Origin: Alphaproteobacteria bacterium
Lineage (GTDB): Bacteria; Pseudomonadota; Alphaproteobacteria; Sphingomonadales; Sphingomonadaceae
Direction: 5' to 3'
Assembly: GCA_003241875.1 (NCBI GenBank)
Contig: QBLU01000009.1
Span: 17,403-81,402 of the forward strand
Length of the DNA: 64,000 nucleotides
Numbering within the stretch: position 1 is the stretch's first letter; each line of letters begins with the position of its first letter. Shown here one piece after another: positions 20,015 through 30,383 of this stretch. The notes below the pieces were generated by a model. That model did no database searches and was not told the DNA's origin. It saw only the letters and a program-made list of their open reading frames with translations. A program made the translations under genes and the position numbers.

Positions 20015-20626
20015 ATGATGGCGATGATGCTGTGGACCGCGGCCAATCCGGCCCCCAATCCGCGCCGGGTGCGGCTGTTTCTGAAGGCCAAGGGGCTGGA
20101 GCTGTCGGCGACGGACCTGTCGCTGATGAAGCGCGAGCACAAGAGCGACGCCGTCCTGGCGCTGAATCCACGCGGCCAGGTGCCGTTCCTGGAGCTAGAC
20201 GACGGCACGGTGCTCGCCGAAACCATCAGCATCTGCCGCTACCTCGACGAACTTCACCCCGAACCGCCATTGCTCGGCACGACACCGCTGGAGCGGGCCG
20301 AGACCGACATGTGGATCCGCCGCGCCGAAACTGTCCTCGGCACGCCCGTCAGCCTCGCCTGGCAGCACGGCCATCCGTTCACCGCGAAACTCGTCCAGCA
20401 GATTCCGGCGATGGGCGAGCAGGCGCGCGGCAATGCCCAAACCGCCTTCGCCTGGTTCGACGGCCAGTTGCAGGACCGGCAGTGGCTCGCCGGAACCCGC
20501 TTCACCCTCGCCGACATCGCGTTGCTGACCATCGTCGATTTCGCCGGCTGGATCGACATCAAGCCGCCCGCAACGCTGACAGCGCTCGCCGACTGGCACG
20601 CCCGGGCGACGGCCCGCGTCGCATGA
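20015..20626 (+). CDS. Glutathione S-transferase family protein
   Basis: NPAPNPRRVRLFLKAKGLEL, GQVPFLELDDGTVLAETISICRYLDE thioredoxin-like GST N-domain. Confidence 0.88.
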   Translation: MMAMMLWTAANPAPNPRRVRLFLKAKGLELSATDLSLMKREHKSDAVLALNPRGQVPFLELDDGTVLAETISICRYLDELHPEPPLLGTTPLERAETDMWIRRAETVLGTPVSLAWQHGHPFTAKLVQQIPAMGEQARGNAQTAFAWFDGQLQDRQWLAGTRFTLADIALLTIVDFAGWIDIKPPATLTALADWHARATARVA

Positions 20627-21471
20627 TCGTGACCCCGCAGCCGTCGGGCTTTGGCGCCACGGTCACCGGCGTCGACCTGTCACGGCCGCTGCTGCCCGAC
20701 GACCTGGCGGCAATCCGGACGGCCTGGGCGACCCATGCCGTACTGTCCTTCCCCGACCAGCCGCTGACGCTCGATGAGCAGGAGGCACTGACCCTGCAGT
20801 TCGGCGACTTCGGCGAGGACCCGTTCATCAAACCCCTGCCCGGCCGCCCGCACATCCTCGAGCTGCGCCGCGAGGCCGACGAGACGGCGCCCAACTTCGG
20901 CGCCGGCTGGCACAGCGACTGGAGCTTCCAGGCGCAGCCGCCGGCGGCGACGATCCTCCACGGCAAGGTCATCCCGCCCATGGGCGGCGACACGCTGTTC
21001 GCCGATTGTGCCGCCGCCTATGAGTCGCTGTCACCAGCCTTCCAGCGGCTTTGCGACGGCCTGACCGCGTTGCATTCGGCGAAACTGCCCTATGGCCGCG
21101 ACGGCGTTTACGCCAACGAAAGCACCCGGCGCACGATGACGATCATCACCGGCGCGGCAGCGGAGGCGGTGCAGGCGCACCCGCTGGTGCGTGTCCATCC
21201 GGTGACCGGGCGCCGGGCGTTGTATTGCTCGCCCGTCTACACCATCGGCATCGAAGGCATGACCCGCGACGAAGGCTATGCCATCCTCGGCCATCTGTTC
21301 CAGCGCATCACCCTGCCGCAGTTCCTGTTCCGCCACCACTGGGCGCCCGACACGCTGCTGATCTGGGACAATCGCTGCACGCTGCATTTTGCGGAAGGCG
21401 GCTATGACGGGCATTTGCGCGTCATGCACCGGACGACGGTGGCGGGCGAGGCGGTCGCCGGGGTGGCGTGA
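20623..21471 (+). CDS. TauD/TfdA family Fe(II)/2-oxoglutarate dioxygenase
   Basis: GWHSDWSF, GDTLFADCAAAYE, LLIWDNRCTLHFAEGGYDGHLRVMHRTTV. Confidence 0.9.
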   Translation: MIVTPQPSGFGATVTGVDLSRPLLPDDLAAIRTAWATHAVLSFPDQPLTLDEQEALTLQFGDFGEDPFIKPLPGRPHILELRREADETAPNFGAGWHSDWSFQAQPPAATILHGKVIPPMGGDTLFADCAAAYESLSPAFQRLCDGLTALHSAKLPYGRDGVYANESTRRTMTIITGAAAEAVQAHPLVRVHPVTGRRALYCSPVYTIGIEGMTRDEGYAILGHLFQRITLPQFLFRHHWAPDTLLIWDNRCTLHFAEGGYDGHLRVMHRTTVAGEAVAGVA

Positions 21472-21825
21472 TCAAGCCTCGGGCCGGCGCCAGATCCAGG
21501 TGCCGCCGATGACGCCGGCGAGCGCCGGGATCAACATGTAGGGCCAGGGCGCGAAGATGAAGCCGCTGATCGCCGAGGCGATGAAGCCGATCGTCGCCGC
21601 CTGCTTGCCGCGCCGGCTGATCGCGCCGCGCTCGCGCCAGCGCACGATATGCGGGCCGAAAATGCGGTGCTCGACAAGCCTTGCCTCCAGCCGGGGACTG
21701 CTGCGCGCAAAGCAAAACGCCGCCAGAATGACGAAGGGCACCGTCGGCATGATCGGCAGCACAGCGCCGATGGCACCCAGCGCCAGCGCGGCAAAGCCCG
21801 AAACCAGAAACAGATAGCGCCGCAT
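21472..21825 (-). CDS. YbaN/DUF454 family membrane protein
   Basis: 117 aa: GAIGAVLPIMPTVPFVILAAFCFARSSPRLEARLVEHRIFGP. Confidence 0.85.
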   Translation of the reverse strand: MRRYLFLVSGFAALALGAIGAVLPIMPTVPFVILAAFCFARSSPRLEARLVEHRIFGPHIVRWRERGAISRRGKQAATIGFIASAISGFIFAPWPYMLIPALAGVIGGTWIWRRPEA

Positions 21826-21995
21826 CCTGCCTCGCTACGCCGCGCGGCCTGGCGCAGCAATGCGAGGATGCGACCGGCAGGCATGGCAAGTCGCTCTCCT
21901 GCCTTGTCAAAGCCGTCGCCGCAGTTCAAATCATGCGACGAAAATACACAGGTCACGGTGGGGACAATGACCGGATTGACAGGCGCAGCGACGGC

Positions 21996-23402
21996 ATGAG
22001 TCGCATCAACGACAAGATGGTGTCGGTCGTGCTGCGCTGGAGCACGCGGTTCCTGCCCTTTGCCGATGCGGCGAGCGACGACCTGCCGCTCGGCCGCCTG
22101 TTGCGCATGTCGCTGCTCCAGGTTTCGGTCGGCATGTCGCTGGTGCTGCTGGTCGGCACGCTGAACCGGGTGATGATCGTCGAGCTGAACGTCCCGGCCT
22201 CGCTGGTCGGCATCATGCTGGCGCTGCCGCTGCTGTTCGCGCCGTTCCGTGCCCTGATCGGCCACCGGTCCGACACCCATGTCTCGGCGCTGGGCTGGCG
22301 CCGGGTGCCCTTCATCTTCCGCGGAACGATGGTGCAGTTCGGCGGGCTGGCGCTGATGCCGTTCGCATTGCTGGTGCTCGCCGGCGCGCTGCAATCGGCC
22401 GACGCGCCGGTCTGGATCGGGCGGTTCGCGGCGGCGGTGGCGTTCCTCCTCGTCGGCGCCGGCATCCATATCACCCAGACCGTCGGGCTGGCACTGGCCA
22501 CCGACCAGGCCCCCGAAGCATCCCAGCCGAACGTCGTCGGGCTGATGTATGTCATGCTGTTGCTGGGCATGATCGTCAGTGCGCTCGGCTTTGGCGCCGC
22601 GCTGGAGAATTTCACGCCGGGCCGGCTGATCCAGGTGATCTCGACCTCGGCCGTCCTGACCATCATCCTCAACATCATCGCCGTCTGGAAACAGGAGCCG
22701 CGGCGGCCCTCGCGGCTTTACCCGCCGCCGCCGCAGGTCAAGTTCCGCGACGCCTGGGACAGCTATGCCGCCGAGCCGCATGCCATCCGCCGCCTGTTCG
22801 CCATCGGCGTCGGCACGCTGGCCTTCAGCATGGAGGACATCCTGCTCGAACCCTATGGCGGCCAGGTGCTCGGCCTTGGCGTCGGCGACACCACCAAGCT
22901 GACCGCGACCTTTGCCGCCGGCGGCCTCATCGGCTTTGCGCTGGCGTCGCGGGTGCTCAGCCGCGGCTTCGATCCGTTCCGCATGGCGATGATCGCCGCC
23001 CTGCTCGGCATCCCGTCGTTCCTGCTGATCATCGCCGCGGCGCCGCAGCAGTCGGTGCCGGGCTTCGTGCTCGGCGTGTTGCTGATCGGCTTCAGCGCCG
23101 GCCTGTTCGGCCACGGCACGCTGACGGCGACGATGAACGCCGCGCCGCGCGACCGGGTCGGGCTGGCGCTCGGCACCTGGGGCGCCGTGCAGGCGACCGC
23201 TGCCGGCTTCGGCGCCGCGCTGGGCGGCATCATCCGAGACTCGCTGACGTCGGCGCCGGGGCATTATTCCTGGCCGTCGGCTGCAACCGGCTACCTTGCC
23301 GTCTATGCGCTGGAGATCGCGCTGCTGGCGGTGACGATCGTGGCGATGATGCCGATGCAGCGTCCGGGCCTGCGCGAACCGGCGCCGTCCCCGGCGGAAT
23401 AG
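21996..23402 (+). CDS. pucC: PucC/LhaA-family light-harvesting complex assembly transporter (BCD/MFS)
   Basis: MSLLQVSVGMSLVLLVGTLNRVMIVELNVPASLVG, RALIGHRSDTHVSALGWRRVPFIFRGT, DILLEPYGGQVLGLGVGDTTKLTA; convergent with pucBA. Confidence 0.85.
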   Translation: MSRINDKMVSVVLRWSTRFLPFADAASDDLPLGRLLRMSLLQVSVGMSLVLLVGTLNRVMIVELNVPASLVGIMLALPLLFAPFRALIGHRSDTHVSALGWRRVPFIFRGTMVQFGGLALMPFALLVLAGALQSADAPVWIGRFAAAVAFLLVGAGIHITQTVGLALATDQAPEASQPNVVGLMYVMLLLGMIVSALGFGAALENFTPGRLIQVISTSAVLTIILNIIAVWKQEPRRPSRLYPPPPQVKFRDAWDSYAAEPHAIRRLFAIGVGTLAFSMEDILLEPYGGQVLGLGVGDTTKLTATFAAGGLIGFALASRVLSRGFDPFRMAMIAALLGIPSFLLIIAAAPQQSVPGFVLGVLLIGFSAGLFGHGTLTATMNAAPRDRVGLALGTWGAVQATAAGFGAALGGIIRDSLTSAPGHYSWPSAATGYLAVYALEIALLAVTIVAMMPMQRPGLREPAPSPAE

Positions 23403-23463
23403 CGCCGAGCGCGTCGAGCGCGATGGCGAAGGATAAGCGGCGACCTCATCGAGCAACAAAAAA

Positions 23464-23490
23464 GGCCGGGATCAGCGATCCCGGCCTTTT
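23464..23490. terminator. Bidirectional rho-independent terminator
   Basis: aaaaaa-GGCCGGGATC-agc-GATCCCGGCC-tttt between convergent pucC and pucA. Confidence 0.88.
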
Positions 23491-23534
23491 CCGTTGCGAT
23501 GCCGCCGGAGTCGACTTCCGGCAGCTACAACATG

Positions 23535-23735
23535 TCAGTTCACGGCGACCTCGGTCGACGCCGGAGCGGCGGCGACGGCGGCGGGCTGTGCAGCCCCCTG
23601 CCAATAGCCGGCGAACCAGGTCGTGTTGGTCAGGATCGACGCATGGACCAGCAGTGCAACCACGGCGATCGCCAGGAAGAACAGCGGCAGGCCGACGTTA
23701 GGGCTGACATAGCACCAGATTTTGCCTTCATTCAT
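23535..23735 (-). CDS. pucA: Light-harvesting (LH2-type) alpha polypeptide
   Basis: MNEGKIWCYVSPNVGLPLFFLAIAVVALLVHASILTNTTWFAGYWQG: single TM with BChl-ligand His. Confidence 0.9.
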   Translation of the reverse strand: MNEGKIWCYVSPNVGLPLFFLAIAVVALLVHASILTNTTWFAGYWQGAAQPAAVAAAPASTEVAVN

Positions 23736-23749
23736 GGTCTATACCCCTC

Positions 23750-23905
23750 TTACTTCAGCCAAGGCGTCAGCAGGAACGCCAGGATATGGGCGAACACTGC
23801 GATCGCCAGGAAGATGCGGCTGCCCCACATCAGTCCGGCCTGGATTTCGGTTGCTTCCTTGACGGTCAACCCGGTTGGGTAAACCCGTTCGTTATCGTCT
23901 GCCAT
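23750..23905 (-). CDS. pucB: Light-harvesting (LH2-type) beta polypeptide, 51 aa
   Basis: Translated by hand, below the ORF-track cutoff: MADDNERVYPTGLTVKEATEIQAGLMWGSRIFLAIAVFAHILAFLLTPWLK. Confidence 0.9.
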   Translation of the reverse strand: MADDNERVYPTGLTVKEATEIQAGLMWGSRIFLAIAVFAHILAFLLTPWLK

Positions 23906-24063
23906 GGCATTCCCTTTCAGACACTTGCGACGTTAGCCGTGCAGCTGGTGTCTAGACCCCTCTGCATGACTGGAACGGAGCATCATCACGATGGCCCGCC
24001 CTGCGACACACGAGCATCAAGCGTCTTGGAGCCTACTCTGCCCCAGCGACTTTCCCGTGTAGG

Positions 24064-24081
24064 TGTCATTCTATCGTTACA
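24064..24081. promoter_or_regulatory. Putative PpsR/CrtJ-type site TGT-N12-ACA
   Basis: TGTCATTCTATCGTTACA, upstream of pucB. Confidence 0.7.
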
Positions 24082-24089
24082 CTTCACTG

Positions 24090-24107
24090 TGTCAATCTGT
24101 CGCGACA
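24090..24107. promoter_or_regulatory. Second putative PpsR/CrtJ-type site TGT-N12-ACA, 8 bp from the first
   Basis: TGTCAATCTGTCGCGACA. Confidence 0.7.
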
Positions 24108-24152
24108 CTTGCTGCAGTGCGATATTTTAAACCGACGGTGAGCCCTGCGAAA

Positions 24153-25781
24153 TCAGACCAGCCGGCTCTGCCGCACGGCGGCCGCGACAAAGCCCGCGAA
24201 CAGTGGATGCGGGTCGAACGGCTTGGACTTGAGCTCGGGGTGAAACTGCACGCCGACGAACCACGGGTGATCGGGCCGCTCGACGATTTCGGGCAGCAGG
24301 CCGTCGGGCGACATGCCCGAAAAGATCAGGCCCGACGCTTCCAGCCGCTCGCGATAATGGACGTTGACCTCATAGCGATGGCGATGCCGCTCGCTGACCG
24401 TCGGCGCACCATAGACGCTGGCGGCGACGCTGTTGCCGGCCAGCAACGCCTCATACGCCCCCAGGCGCATGGTGCCGCCCATGTTGCCGCCGGCCTGGCG
24501 GACCTGCAGCCCGTCGGCGCTCATCCATTCGGTGATCATGCCGACCACGGGTTCGTCGGTCGGGCCGAATTCCGTCGTGCCGGCGCCGCTGACGCCGGCC
24601 TGGTTCCGCGCCGCCTCGATGCAGGCCATCTGCATGCCGAGGCAGATGCCGAAGAACGGCACGTCGCGTTCGCGGGCAAAACGCACGCTGGCGATCTTGC
24701 CCTCAGACCCGCGCTCACCGAAACCGCCCGGCACCAGGATACCGTGCATCGGCTCCAGCCGCGCCGCGACATCGTCGTTCTCGAATTCCTCGGCGTCGAG
24801 CCAGCGGATGTTGACCTTCACCTGGTTGGCGATGCCGCCATGGACCAGTGCCTCGGTCAGCGATTTATAGGCGTCCTTCATGCCGGTGTATTTGCCGACG
24901 ACGCCGATGGTGACTTCGCCTTCGGGGTTGTGCAGCCGCGCCGAAATCTGCGACCAGCGCGTCAGGTCGGGCGCCGGCGCATCGGTGATGCCAAAGGCCA
25001 GCAGCACTTGGTCGTCCAGACCTTCCGCATGATATTGCAGCGGCACGTCGTAGATGCTGGCGGCGTCGAGCGCGGCGATCACGGCTTCCTTCTGCACATT
25101 GCAGAACAGCGCGATCTTGGCGCGGTCGCTGTCGGGCAGCGGGTGTTCGGACCGGCACACCAGCACATGCGGCTGGATGCCGATGCCGCGCAATTCGGCA
25201 ACGCTGTGCTGCGTCGGCTTGGTCTTCAATTCCCCCGCGGCGGCCAGGTAGGGCACCAGCGTGCAATGGATATAGACGGCGTTGGCGCGGCCGACATCGG
25301 CGCTCAACTGGCGGATTGCTTCGAGGAACGGCAGCGATTCGATGTCGCCGACGGTGCCGCCGATCTCGCACAGCACGAAATCGAGGCCATCGGTATCGGC
25401 GCGGGCGAAATGCTTGATCGCGTCGGTGACGTGCGGGATGACCTGGACGGTGCCGCCGAGGAAATCGCCACGGCGTTCCTTGGTGATGATGTCCTGATAG
25501 ACGCGCCCCGACGTGATATTGTCGGTCTGCCGCGACGGCACGCCGGTGAAGCGTTCATAGTGGCCGAGATCGAGATCGGTCTCCGCACCGTCGTCGGTCA
25601 CATAGACTTCGCCGTGCTGGTACGGCGACATCGTTCCGGGATCGACGTTGAGATACGGATCGAACTTGCGGATGCGGACCGTATAGCCGCGCGCCTGGAG
25701 CAGCGCAGCCAGCGAGGCGGCCATCAGGCCCTTGCCAAGCGAAGAGACCACGCCGCCGGTGATGAAAATGAACCGGGTCAT
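24153..25781 (-). CDS. pyrG: CTP synthase
   Basis: [33 protein letters not shown]; GATase domain [15 protein letters not shown]. Confidence 0.98.
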   Translation of the reverse strand: MTRFIFITGGVVSSLGKGLMAASLAALLQARGYTVRIRKFDPYLNVDPGTMSPYQHGEVYVTDDGAETDLDLGHYERFTGVPSRQTDNITSGRVYQDIITKERRGDFLGGTVQVIPHVTDAIKHFARADTDGLDFVLCEIGGTVGDIESLPFLEAIRQLSADVGRANAVYIHCTLVPYLAAAGELKTKPTQHSVAELRGIGIQPHVLVCRSEHPLPDSDRAKIALFCNVQKEAVIAALDAASIYDVPLQYHAEGLDDQVLLAFGITDAPAPDLTRWSQISARLHNPEGEVTIGVVGKYTGMKDAYKSLTEALVHGGIANQVKVNIRWLDAEEFENDDVAARLEPMHGILVPGGFGERGSEGKIASVRFARERDVPFFGICLGMQMACIEAARNQAGVSGAGTTEFGPTDEPVVGMITEWMSADGLQVRQAGGNMGGTMRLGAYEALLAGNSVAASVYGAPTVSERHRHRYEVNVHYRERLEASGLIFSGMSPDGLLPEIVERPDHPWFVGVQFHPELKSKPFDPHPLFAGFVAAAVRQSRLV

Positions 25782-25856
25782 GGGAGGAAAGCCCTAGCCC
25801 GGTTTTGGGCGAAGTGGCTAGGGGGTGCGCGATATTGCTTGTGGATAAGGGCCGCC

Positions 25857-27125
25857 TCAGTCCTCGATTTTGGAGTTCGTCCGGGTATCGGGCAGCAATA
25901 CCGCCGCGATCAGCGCCACGCTGCACAGCGCGGCGACATACCAGAAGAACCCGCTCTCATACCCCGCCGACTTGAACGCCAGCGCCAGATATTCGGCCGA
26001 GCCGCCGAACACCGCGACGCCGACACCATAGGGCAGCCCGACGCCGAGCGCGCGGATGTTGGCGGGGAACATCTCGGCCTTCACCACGCCCGAGATGGCG
26101 GTGTAGCAACTGAGCACCGTCAGTGCCGCCATGATGAGCACAAAGCCCTCCAGCCGCCCCGCGGCGCCGCCGATGGCGTGCATCGCCGGCACCGTCAGCA
26201 GCGTGCCACCGATACCGAAGGTGATCAGCAGCGGCCGCCGGCCGATCCGGTCCGACAGCGCGCCGACAACGGGCTGCAGCGCCGCATAGCCCAGCAGCGC
26301 CAGCGCCGAGACATTGGTGGCGTCGGGCTTGGTCCAGCCCGCCGACAGCACGAGATATTTCTGCATGTAGGTGGTGAAGGTGTAAAAGGCGGTGCTGCCA
26401 CCGGCGGTCAGCGCCAGCACCGTCCATAGCGCCCGCGGATGCGCCAGCAGGCGCTTCATCAGGCCCTGCTGCTCCGCGGCGGTCACCGCCTTGAAGGCGT
26501 CGGTTTCGACCAGCGAGCGCCGCAGCCAGAACACCAGCACGGCACACAGCGCGCCGATCAGGAACGGCACTCGCCAGCCCCAGGCCATCAGCTCCGCCTC
26601 GGTCAGCTGCGCCTGCATGACGATCAACAGCCCGAGCGCCAGCAGCTGCCCGCCGACCAGCGTCACATATTGAAAACTGGCGAGAAACCCCCGGTGCCGG
26701 GCATCGGCGACTTCGGACATGAAGGTCGCCGAGGCGCCATATTCACCGCCCACGGACAGGCCCTGCACCAGCCGCGCCACCAGCAGCAGCACCGGCGCGA
26801 AGATGCCGACCTGGGCATAGGTCGGCGCGACGGCGATCAGCAGCGAGCCGGCACACATCATCGCCACCGACAGCGTCAATGCCGCCTTGCGCCCCTTGCG
26901 ATCGGCATAGACACCGAGCAGCCAGCCGCCGATCGGCCGCATCAGGAAGCCGACGGCGAACACTGCCGCCGTGCTCAGCGCCTGCGCGAGGATATCGCCC
27001 TTGGGAAAGAAGGCCGGCGCGAAATACAGCGCGAACGCCGAATAGGCGTACCAGTCATACCATTCGACGAGATTGCCCGCCGCGCCGCCGAAAATCTGTC
27101 GCCCGCGCGACGGCCGGGCGACCAT
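25857..27125 (-). CDS. MFS transporter, metabolite:H+ symporter (MHS) type
   Basis: GNLVEWYDWYAYSAFALYFAPAFFP, GRKAAL, VQGLSVGGEYGASATFMSE. Confidence 0.88.
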   Translation of the reverse strand: MVARPSRGRQIFGGAAGNLVEWYDWYAYSAFALYFAPAFFPKGDILAQALSTAAVFAVGFLMRPIGGWLLGVYADRKGRKAALTLSVAMMCAGSLLIAVAPTYAQVGIFAPVLLLVARLVQGLSVGGEYGASATFMSEVADARHRGFLASFQYVTLVGGQLLALGLLIVMQAQLTEAELMAWGWRVPFLIGALCAVLVFWLRRSLVETDAFKAVTAAEQQGLMKRLLAHPRALWTVLALTAGGSTAFYTFTTYMQKYLVLSAGWTKPDATNVSALALLGYAALQPVVGALSDRIGRRPLLITFGIGGTLLTVPAMHAIGGAAGRLEGFVLIMAALTVLSCYTAISGVVKAEMFPANIRALGVGLPYGVGVAVFGGSAEYLALAFKSAGYESGFFWYVAALCSVALIAAVLLPDTRTNSKIED

Positions 27126-27128
27126 CGA

Positions 27129-27563
27129 TCAGCGAGCGAGCGGCACGCCGGTATCGGCGGGGGCAGTGGTGGGGGCAGTCGTTGGCGCCGTCGTCGGAGC
27201 CGGCGCAGTCTCCAGCCCCGTCGGCGGCGCCCCGGGAAGCCCGGGCAGCGGTGCCGCCGGCGCGGTCGCCGGGTTCTGGACCGGCACCGCCGGCGCGCTG
27301 CTGGTGGCCAGGCTGGTGTCAATGCTCCGGGGCTTGTTGGTCCCCGCGGCGAGCACGGCGAGGACGATCGACGACACGATGAACAGCGTCGCCAGCACCG
27401 TCGTCGACCGCGTCAGCAGGTTGGCCGCGCCGCGCGCCGTCATCAGCCCGCCACCGGTGCCGCCACCGATGCCGAGGCCGCCGCCTTCGGACCGCTGCAG
27501 CAGGATGACGCCGACCAGCGCGAGCGCGATAAGCGTGTGGACGACGAGCAGGAAGGTGATCAC
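27129..27563 (-). CDS. secG: Preprotein translocase subunit SecG
   Basis: VITFLLVVHTLIALALVGVILLQRSEGGGLGIGGG, adjacent to tpiA; GTG start proposed. Confidence 0.88.
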   Translation of the reverse strand: MITFLLVVHTLIALALVGVILLQRSEGGGLGIGGGTGGGLMTARGAANLLTRSTTVLATLFIVSSIVLAVLAAGTNKPRSIDTSLATSSAPAVPVQNPATAPAAPLPGLPGAPPTGLETAPAPTTAPTTAPTTAPADTGVPLAR

Positions 27564-27658
27564 GGAGACGGAACTTTCACGCAGTGTTGGCGGCGATGTA
27601 GCGATGCGGCGCCGGAAGAGCAACCTGCTCCCCCGTGGATCCGCAAGCCGATGGCGCG

Positions 27659-28378
27659 CTATGCCGCCGCCGCAATCGCCAGGAAACTTGCCGCCGTCAG
27701 GCTGGCGCCGCCGACCAGCGCACCGCCGACATTGGCCTGCCCGAGCAGCAGCGCCGCGTTCTCGGGCTTGACCGAGCCGCCATAGAGGATGCGAACGCCG
27801 CGGCCGTTGATGCCATAGCGGTCCTGTAGCTGCCCGCGGATGAAGCCGTGGATCGCGGCGACGTCCTCGGGCGTCGGCGTCCGCCCGGTGCCGATCGCCC
27901 ATACCGGTTCATAGGCGACGACGAGGCCATCGAGACTGTCGGGCAACGAGCCGGCGAGCTGCGCGCCGACGACGGCTTCGGCCGTGCCGGCATCGCGCTG
28001 CGCCTCGGTCTCCCCGACGCAGACGATGACCTGCAGGCCCGCCGCCTGGCCCGCCAGGGCCTTGGCGCGAACATCGGCATCGGTCTCGTGCATGTCCGCC
28101 CGCCGCTCGCTGTGGCCGACGATGACGAAACCGGCGCCGAGATCGGCGAGCATCGCCGCCGAAACACAGCCGGTATGCGCCCCCGATTGCTTGGCGTGGC
28201 AATCCTGGCCGCCGATCAGCACCGCCTCCGCTGCCACGATCACCGCGCGATCGATCAGCGTGAACGGCGGCGCCACCCACAGGTCGGCCCGGCCGCTGCC
28301 AGCGATCGCGGCGATTTCCGCCACGGAGTCGCCAAGGCCATTCATCTTCCAGTTCCCGACGATCAACGATCCTGCCAC
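27659..28378 (-). CDS. tpiA: Triosephosphate isomerase
   Basis: [52 protein letters not shown] start proposed. Confidence 0.97.
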   Translation of the reverse strand: MAGSLIVGNWKMNGLGDSVAEIAAIAGSGRADLWVAPPFTLIDRAVIVAAEAVLIGGQDCHAKQSGAHTGCVSAAMLADLGAGFVIVGHSERRADMHETDADVRAKALAGQAAGLQVIVCVGETEAQRDAGTAEAVVGAQLAGSLPDSLDGLVVAYEPVWAIGTGRTPTPEDVAAIHGFIRGQLQDRYGINGRGVRILYGGSVKPENAALLLGQANVGGALVGGASLTAASFLAIAAAA

Positions 28379-28484
28379 GATAGTTCCTTCGGCCGTACAA
28401 CGGCCCGCCTTGTGGCAAGCCCCGGCCGCCGTTACAACCGCGCGCTTTCCCGCTCCCATCGTCTTTTCGTACCGGACATTCCCA

Positions 28485-30383
28485 ATGATCACCTTCATTC
28501 GTCGCTGGTTGACGAGCTGGCCCGTGCTGGTGCTGCTGGCGCTGGTCCTTGTCGCCTTTGCCGTGACCGGTGTCGGCGATCCGTTCGGCGGCGGCGCCCC
28601 GCAGGGCTCGGTGGCGCAGGTCGGCAAGCAGACGATCACCGAGGCGCAGCTGCTGAAGGCCTTTGACCGCGTGGTGCAGAACGCCCGCGCCCAGAACCCT
28701 GCGGTCAACCAGCTGCAGCTCGCCAAGGAAGGCGCCGTGCCCGCCGTCGCCGAACAGCTGATCGGCCAGACCGCGATCGAGGAGCTGGGCCGCACCATGG
28801 GCCTGGTCGCGTCGGAACGCGCCATCGGCGGCGTCATCGGCGCCATCCCGGCCTTCCAGCAGGGCGGCAAGTTCGATGAACCGACCTATCGCCGCCTGCT
28901 GCAGGAAAACGGCCTGTCGGAAAAGGAACTGCACGACACCGTCGCCGGCGACATCGTCCGTCGCCAGCTGCTCACCCCGGTGATGGCGGCGCTCGGCGTG
29001 CCCGCCGGCATGGCGCAGCCCTATGCGCGCCTGCTCGTCGACCTCCATGTCGGCGCTGCTGCCCTGGTGCCGCTGGGCACCCTGGTGCCGGCAACCGATG
29101 CCGAGATCGGCGCCTATTATGCCGTCAGCAAGGCCCGCTTCACGCTGCCGGAGCGCCGCGCCTTTCGCTATGCCTTTATCGACCGCGCCGCGCTCGCCGC
29201 CGGCGTGACCGTGAGCGACGCCGAAATCGCCGCCGCCTTTGCCAAGGAACCCGCCAAATACGGTGCCGCCGCGACCCGCAAGCTGCAGCAGGTCGTCGTT
29301 CCCGACGAAGCCAAGGCCCGCGCCATCGCCGCCGCCGCGGCCACCGAAGGCTTCCCGGGCGCCGCCCAGCGCCTCGCCGGCTTTGGCGTCGACGACATCA
29401 CGCTCGGCGAACAGAGCCAGGCTGCGTTCGGCAAGGCCACCAGCCCGGCGGTTGCCGCGGCGGCCTTTGCCCTGCCCGTCGGTGGCGTGACTCAGCCGCT
29501 GAAGACGGCGTTCGGCTGGCATGTGGTCCGCGTCGAGGCGACCGGCAGCGCCGGCAAGACCCTCGCCGAGGCCCGGCCGGCGATCGAGGCCGACCTGCGC
29601 CAGCGCGCTGCCGACACGGTGGTCGCCACGCTGGTCAACGGCATCGAGGATGGCGTCGAAGCCGGCAAGAGCTTCGCCGACCTCGCCAAGGAAAAGGGCC
29701 TGACGATCGTCAACCAAGGCGCCGTCACCCGCGAAGGCGCCACACCGGGATCGGCGGTGCCGCCGACGCCCGACATCGCCACGCTGGCCGGCCGCGCCTT
29801 CCGCCATGAACCCGGCGACGGCGCCGCCGTCGAGGATATCGGCGAACAGCGCCTCGTCGTCATCGAAACCATGCAGGTGCTGCCCTCGGCGCCGCAGCCG
29901 CTGGCCGAGGTGCGGGCCATCGCCGCCGCGGCCGCCACCCAGGACAAGGCGCTGAAGGCGGCGCGCGCCCGCGCCGATGCCGTCGTCGCCCAGACCCGCA
30001 AGACCGGCGATTTCGCCGCCGCCGTCGCCGCCGCCGGGCTGGCACCGCCCCAGACGCTGCGCGGCCGCCGGCTCGACGTCACCGGCCAGCAGCAGGTGCC
30101 GCCGGTCATCCAGGCGTTCCTGTCGACCCCGGTCAAGACCGTGCAGGTGCTGCCCGGCAACCAGGGCTGGGTGCTGATCCATGTCGACAGCATCACCCCG
30201 GGCGACGTCAACGCCGTGCCGCAGCTGCTCGATGCCAGCCGCCGCGAGCTGGCCAGCCAGCTGCCGGCGGAATTCAGCCAGGCCTTTGCCGCCGCTGCCG
30301 CCAAATCGCTGGGCACCAGCCGCAACGACGCCACCATCGCCGCCATCACCCGCCGCCTTTCCGGTCTCGACAGCGCGCAATAA
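28485..30383 (+). CDS. PpiD/SurA-N-like peptidylprolyl isomerase
   Basis: [35 protein letters not shown]-terminal anchor, parvulin-like repeats; divergent from tpiA. Confidence 0.88.
   Translation: MITFIRRWLTSWPVLVLLALVLVAFAVTGVGDPFGGGAPQGSVAQVGKQTITEAQLLKAFDRVVQNARAQNPAVNQLQLAKEGAVPAVAEQLIGQTAIEELGRTMGLVASERAIGGVIGAIPAFQQGGKFDEPTYRRLLQENGLSEKELHDTVAGDIVRRQLLTPVMAALGVPAGMAQPYARLLVDLHVGAAALVPLGTLVPATDAEIGAYYAVSKARFTLPERRAFRYAFIDRAALAAGVTVSDAEIAAAFAKEPAKYGAAATRKLQQVVVPDEAKARAIAAAAATEGFPGAAQRLAGFGVDDITLGEQSQAAFGKATSPAVAAAAFALPVGGVTQPLKTAFGWHVVRVEATGSAGKTLAEARPAIEADLRQRAADTVVATLVNGIEDGVEAGKSFADLAKEKGLTIVNQGAVTREGATPGSAVPPTPDIATLAGRAFRHEPGDGAAVEDIGEQRLVVIETMQVLPSAPQPLAEVRAIAAAAATQDKALKAARARADAVVAQTRKTGDFAAAVAAAGLAPPQTLRGRRLDVTGQQQVPPVIQAFLSTPVKTVQVLPGNQGWVLIHVDSITPGDVNAVPQLLDASRRELASQLPAEFSQAFAAAAAKSLGTSRNDATIAAITRRLSGLDSAQ

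Noticed and set aside
18721-20232. N-terminal extension of the 1283-aa transketolase-like ORF
   Set aside because: The extension runs through another frame of the cupin gene (18750-19940); the real start is MIETAIKTDT at 18720, so it is not a fusion.
24063-26429. 788-aa + strand ORF over pyrG and the MFS gene
   Set aside because: Mirror ORF spanning two genes on the other strand; not coding.
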